Assembly (NCBI RefSeq): GCF_030272615.1
Contig: NC_081412.1
Coordinates: 669,318,852 to 669,382,851 of the forward strand
DNA: 64,000 nucleotides
From: Cryptomeria japonica
Taxonomy: Eukaryota; Streptophyta; Pinopsida; Cupressales; Cupressaceae
Direction of reading: 5' to 3'
The translations under genes and the position numbers were made by a program. Below are positions 59,230 through 64,000 of this stretch, in pieces. Below the pieces are notes generated by a model. The model had not been told where the DNA came from, did no database searches, and saw only the letters and a list, made by a program, of their open reading frames with translations. Position 1 is the stretch's first letter, and each line of letters starts with the position of its first letter.

Positions 59230-62200
59230 TGTCCTTGTATTAATGCCTCATATTTCCTTCCTCAAGGATGCTAGATAGTCCAGTCTTGGACTTAGTCTTC
59301 CTCAAGGATGCTAGATAGTCCAGTCTTGGACTTAGTCTTAGTCTCAGTTTCTTAGCCTTGTTTATTATTATCTCCTTTTCTTTTTCTAACTTAAGTAATT
59401 CTTCTTCAAAACCTGTTATCTTTTGTTCAAAAAATGATAATGTATCAGGTGAGTTAACAAAATTGTTAGCAAGTTTATTGATTTCATCCTGTACCTTGCT
59501 CATTTTCTTATCTATGTCAACTGTTAGAAAGTTTGTCTTGCAAATGTCTCTATATAGAATTTTAAATTCTTTCAATAAGTTACATAGTTCTGGTAGAAGT
59601 GTGTCAAATTCCCTAGTACACTTCTTTATTTGATCGTCAAAGAATTTTTATTTTTCAATTTCTAACCTGTCTTTGAATGCCTCTTCCTTTATTTGCTCAA
59701 CTATCACTGTGTTCTCAGTAATGTACTTAGAAAAAGTGTCAAGTTGGCTCAAAGAATCCTTATTATCTACATTGCAGTTTGGAGCTATCATCTTCAAAAT
59801 TGGGATTGTGTCATCTATAGCTCTATATGCCTGTGAACTACAATTTGTTATTCTCTTAATGGAGTCCAAAAGAACTTTAGTTACATTTTTCAATTTGTAA
59901 CCTGCCGAGGAGGAGCCAACATTATGAATTCCACCACTGGAGGATGTAACCATGCTTGTAGTGACCTCTGGTAGGTCAGTCCGTGTTTCCATTTCCTTAA
60001 GCAAGGGTTTTTGTTTCTCTCTTGTTGCCGGTGGCACTATTTCCATATGAACCTATTCCTGTTCCAGAGCTTGTTGCTCTACTTGACTCTCTGTTTGTTG
60101 ATCTGTCTCTATCTCTATCTGAGTCTCTGCCTATTTCCTTGTGCTATCATCTTCCACTTTTCCTTCAGTGTTATCAATGTTGTCAATTACCGGTGGCTCA
60201 CTAGCCATGTCAGTCTTATTGGTTGTGTCTTTATCTACCACAATGTTGACCTTTTGAGTATCAACATACACTATGTATAGTACCTTTGAATTAGGATTTG
60301 TATCCACTATATATCCATACTCTCATCTGTCAGTTGATCTTCAGTTGTTGTTACCGATAGAGTAATTAGAGGCAGTGGGGATAAGTTATCTTTTATTTTG
60401 ATGCTAGGAGGTCCACCAACCTTTCCTTTCCCTTTGTCCTTATCTTTCTGATATACTTTTATTGGTTTAGGATTTCTATACTCTTCCTCTTTTTCCTTCT
60501 CAACAAGGAATATATCCCATGCATTTTATGTTTCTTCTATTACCTCATTTACTCTTCCAACCATTAGTGCAATATGTCGGTGTGCAGTAGAAAATACTGA
60601 CCAGTTGGCTTCTGTAATTAAGTGATCTATCTCCTTTGCTGAGTTTACTGGGTAAACGACAAGTAATTTTTCAACTTTAATTTTCTTATCAAGCTCTACA
60701 ACAACTTGTCTTCTTTCTTCCAATCTCTTGAACAATTCATCTGGTAGTTCATCTACCACTTGCATTAAGAACTTATTATAGATATTTAGTTGTAAAATGA
60801 CATTGTTTTCAACTTCCTCTTTCTTATCTGCTGATAGTGTATCATATAATTTTTCTATGTTCTTGAGTTTTCCATCCTCTATGATTTCATTCAGCAATTC
60901 GTCAATTGGGGCAATGTTTTGTTGAGTCCTTTTGTTTGGGGTTGTGTTCTTGACCAAAGATCTCACTGCCTATTGTTTTTGTCTAGTTCTTCTAGGTGAG
61001 GGTGTGGATGCCGGTGAAGGATCCCTTTTTCTTACAAATCTTTTAAATTTTGTTGGCATGTCATTCTTTGAGGAAGTTGCTACCGTTGATAGGTGAGTTT
61101 TAGGCTGTAGTGTTACTAACTCATCCTCAGTGATGCCGGTTTGTCTCAGTACATCTTCTTTGATAGCCTTAGCCTACCTTGAGCCTCTTCTCACAATTGC
61201 TTCAACTTTCTTTACTCTCTTCTTAGATTGAATTTGGCTTTCAATCATCTCAGCACTACTGAATACTTCTTCCTTGGGTTCCTTCGGTGCTTCCAGAAGG
61301 GCTTTTTGCATAAGTTTCAATGATGTAATCATTGGTCTCATAGCCCATTTCAGTAACCCAAATTGTTCTTGGGATAACTGCTTCCATCTAGATCTCATCC
61401 TTTTTAATTACAAAGCATATGTCATCCTTATATTTGTTAACAATTTTCTGTGACAATCTGATTCTTTTGTTCATTCTAGCCTTTAGTGCTTGAAAATACT
61501 CATTGATATTCTTTTCCTTGTTTTCACCCATGCTGTTGAATAGGTCTGATAACTGTTTCCCTACCGGTATGTCAAATCTAAGGCTCTTGTTGCCTATATC
61601 GGGCACCTATTTGGTTATGTGTATCATTAAGCATACAAGTAAATTAACAAACCTAAAAGTCCCTTTCTTATCCTTCTTAATTTTTCCTAAATTATCAATC
61701 AACTCATCCTTTAGCCATTCACATACATCAATTTTCATATTGTCCTTAACCATGTCATAAGCACTCTTTATGCATAAACTGGAAACTGAGTTAAGTTTGT
61801 TTGCATGAGTTACTTTGTAACCTAGAATCATGCTGATGAATCTCACATTTATGTCAGTTACATCATTAACCCTCAATGATCTCTTGTCGGATATTGCACC
61901 AGTTAAGTTTATTACCAAGTCATTTGAGACCTTCTTTGTTTTGTCTAGTCTGCTACCAATGGAAGGTAACCCTGTTACAACTTTCACAGCTTCCTTGGTA
62001 ATTTTGTGAATCGAATCTAACCAAAAGAATTCACCATGTACCCTGATCAATACTATCCTAATAACTTCCTTAGGAAAGTTTGGAATGATAAGGATCTCAG
62101 TGAATCCTAGGGTTTCAACAATTTTATGTTTAGGTTTCACATTTCTAGAATTATCACATATAACAGTTTTGTACATGTTTTTGATTTCTTCATCTCCTAG

Positions 62201-62410
62201 TTCTTCTATGTGGAAATGGATGTACATTCTGGGATCTTTTGCAAAAAAAACTACTTTGGGAATTTGGGAGAATCCACCAACATTGTCATCCTTTTTAGCT
62301 ATCTTGGGAACTAGCTGAAATATAGGCCTAGGGTGTTTGATTACCTCGACTACAGTAGGGTTTGCTATGAACTCAAGTGCAGAGGAGGATGCCATGATTA
62401 TAAATACCAT
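59230..62410 (-). pseudogene. E14 large unknown ORF
   Basis: Starts near MASSSALEFIANPTVVEV (62395) and runs with TAG at 61604, a frameshift near 61390, then stops near 61172 and 60967, and further breaks to about 59240. Total about 1050 codons. N-terminal part globular, with LKDELIDNLGKIKKDKKG then TFRFVNLLVCLMIH (61730-61610), which parallel IHEGLIGIKNGK and FGWYSLLMHLFLF in the 40 kb ORF. Then a basic region (KKRVKKVEAIVRRG), a Lys/Gly patch (KDKGKGKVGGPP) and a coiled-coil C-terminus (EEELLKLEKEKEIIINKAKK, 59430-59360). No known enzyme motif. Function unknown. Confidence 0.7.
59257..59336. repeat. Perfect 40-bp tandem duplication
   Basis: 59257-59296 and 59297-59336 are identical (start CTTCCTCAAGGATGCTAG). 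It lies in the C-terminal end of the E14 ORF and would shift its frame by 40 bases. Confidence 0.9.
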
Positions 62411-62738
62411 TTTCTACCTTAGGAAAGATTGATTGCTGAAGTTCTTTTCCTCTTTGCTCGAAATGCCTTAGCTCTGGAGATTTCACACTCTTCAAATGTT
62501 TGAATGCTCGGTGAAGTAAAATGGAGCCAAAACCACTGATTTATAATGTTAAATTGCCAACTACCACATTTAATGCATGCTGGTGAAGTAATCACTTAAC
62601 TTTATTTGTTGGTATACAAATAATTTCTACTTTTACCATCAACCGAGGGAATAATAGCATATGTCTCATTTAATTTCCAAACCCTCAAGGAAACTTTCTT
62701 CAATTTGATGAAGAGCTTCCTGCTGGTGGAGTACTACT

Positions 62739-63860
62739 CTATTCTACAAGTGGAGTGTTGATTGGTTCTATCGGTGGAGGAGTATTTCCAACATTATTTA
62801 GGTCTGACTTTCTAATCCAATGTTTTGAGAATTCTTGCTTAACCTCTTCAACTTTTTCTTTTCCCTTCAAGCTAGGACCATTGTTGTTTGTCGGTGATCC
62901 TTTACTTCTGCAGAATTTTGCAATATGTCCAATCTTGTTACATGCATAGCAAGTCACATTATTCTTTTGAATATCTTTCCCATAACCTATGGCAGTTTGT
63001 GCTCTACATTGATTAGATAGGTGTCCAAATCTTCCACAAACATAACATCTAACATTCATTCTGCAATTTTCAGAGTTATGACCAACTTTGTTGCATTTTG
63101 AACAGTGACCGGTGGGTGTTTTGATATTTTGATAATTTCTAGATCTACATTGATTTTCTCTATGACTGTACTTATTACAGTTAAATCATTTTCCATTAAA
63201 TTTGTAAGCAATAGGTTGTCTTACCAGTTTGCTATGATCCTGTGTGTTTGCAGTACCAGAGCTTTCTCCAATTTCAAAGCCAATTCCACAAGTGTCACCT
63301 TTGGGTTTCTATTTCTTTAGTAAGTCACCAAGTTCTTCTGAGCTTTTCTTGAATTTTTTTGTGTTGATTTGCAATATCCAGTTCTCTTTCTAAGATCTCT
63401 TTCTGTCTCATCAGTTCATTGGAGTCATTCTGTGTATGCATCAAATCTATTTTTAACAAATCATTTTCATAGCTAAGTGGTGTTCTCATTTGCTACATCA
63501 CTTAGTCTTCTGGTCAAATCTTCTTCATTCTTCTTTCTATCTTCAATTTCTTTACAAAATCTCATAGTCATATCCTGCATCTCATTCCTTGTTGTCATGT
63601 TCTCTTGTTTTAGCTTGCATATCTGCTCATTAAGAGTTTCCTTTTCATCATCCTCAATTTGCATCTTTTCACAGAGTTCTCTTCTCTTGTTTCTTGCAAT
63701 GGTAAGAGTTTCTTGAAGTGCTTTAATAATTTCCTAAGCTGCCTTTAGATCATCTTCAAGTTTGATATTTTTCAACTTTTTTGTATCAAAATCTGAGAGA
63801 GTTGCTTCCAATTGCTTCATCAGATTTTCCATCTCTACCGGTGTCAAGATCTTCCTCAAG
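62739..63860 (-). pseudogene. gag: E14 gag-like protein with four zinc knuckles
   Basis: From about 63860: a long coiled coil (TLNEQICKLKQEN, RRLSDVANENTT, EILERELDIANQHKK), then four CCHC-type knuckles: a first degenerate one with its first Cys lost, CSKCNKVGHNSENC (about 63110-63070), CYVCGRFGHLSNQC (about 63050) and CYACNKIGHIAKFC (about 62955). Stops lie near 63733 and 63320. A nucleic-acid-binding Gag is the likely role; it would package E14 RNA. Confidence 0.8.
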
Positions 63861-63889
63861 CTATTAGGTTTCTGAAAATAAAGGACCAA

Positions 63890-63901
63890 GCTTTGATACC
63901 A
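63890..63901 (-). other. E14 primer binding site
   Basis: GCTTTGATACCA on the plus strand, TGGTATCAAAGC in sense, two bases from the LTR start at 63904. One base off the standard copia Met-tRNA PBS. Confidence 0.85.
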
Positions 63902-63903
63902 AT

Positions 63904-64000
63904 TGTTAGGATTCCCACAGATACTAAGAGGGGGAGGGGGGAGGGGGGTGAATCAATATCTAACTGATAATCAAACTTTCTTAACTTAAAACATGTAGAG
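63904..64000 (-). repeat. E14 5' LTR, partial
   Basis: TGTTAGGATTCCCACAG followed by the G-rich run and the same sequence as 58062 onward. Cut by the window end. Confidence 0.88.

Larger units (their letters stand above)
58062..64000 (-). mobile_element. E14: LTR retrotransposon with gag and large ORF but no pol (incomplete at window edge)
   Basis: LTRs at 58062-58861 and 63904 onward have the same start (TGTTAGGATTCCCA) and the same following sequence. The PBS TGGTATCAAAGC is on the minus strand at 63890-63901 and the polypurine tract AAAGGGGGAGAT at 58862-58873. The 5 kb between holds a gag-like protein with coiled coil and zinc knuckles, and then a ~1050-residue ORF of the unknown superfamily. 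No protease, integrase or RT motif was found, so it looks non-autonomous, presumably mobilised in trans by a copia element. Confidence 0.78.

Noticed and set aside
34400-63950. Poly-G runs near LTR ends as G-quadruplex elements
   Set aside because: Single long G runs without the four-tract pattern; they look like a variable homopolymer of the copia LTR ends and may be sequencing noise.

Overview
The window is plant nuclear DNA made almost entirely of nested, decayed LTR retrotransposons. I found no intact host gene, rRNA, complete tRNA or CRISPR array. AT-rich spacers, Ty3/gypsy and Ty1/copia polyproteins of plant type, a plant mobile domain (PMD) pseudogene and a tRNA-derived SINE show a plant. 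The bulk of old nested elements and the style of the copia LTRs suggest a gymnosperm with a giant genome, but that is inference. || Layout. (1) 932-16754 (+): a 15.8 kb Ty3/gypsy element of Tat-like type (E1), delimited by a perfect 5-bp target duplication AGTTC. Its order is LTR, PBS, gag, protease, an extra RNase H, RT, RNase H, integrase, an array of about 20 palindromes, then a ~1190-codon ORF that runs across the internal/3' LTR junction through U3. (2) 20974-51776 (-): a 30.8 kb composite, E2. Two ~1.45 kb LTRs with target duplication CATAT enclose gypsy pol debris, an antisense PMD pseudogene, AGCGCT-motif arrays at both internal ends, and a PBS that matches 41 nt of tRNA-Trp. (3) Inside E2: a full-length copia element E3 (26920-34227, -, TSD TAATG), a lone LTR (34378-35172), a degenerate ~129-bp tandem array (38.2-39.8 kb), a second ~1200-codon unknown ORF (40123-43743, +), and a 5'-truncated copia (44.7-48.1 kb, +). 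(4) 53.3-55.3 kb: an old copia remnant. (5) 55566-56612: a solo LTR with TSD AGATT. (6) 56795-57081: a SINE with a 15-bp TSD. (7) 57156-58061: an E2-type LTR cut by E14 (58062 to beyond 64000, -), which has gag with four zinc knuckles and a third large unknown ORF but no visible RT or integrase. || The main candidate for something undescribed is the set of three very large, coiled-coil-containing accessory ORFs in E1, at 40 kb and in E14. They share short motifs and appear to form one superfamily. In E1 the ORF overlaps the LTR, as nef or sag do in retroviruses, and it is preceded by the palindrome array. The 40 kb ORF is likewise preceded by a tandem array. The ORF frames are frameshift-free (E1 and 40 kb) but studded with amber codons; where the two E1 LTRs can be compared, the stops are mostly CAG/CAA against TAG/TAA, which points to C-to-T decay. 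|| All coordinates come from reading the sequence. Family names rest on motif recognition, not database searches.
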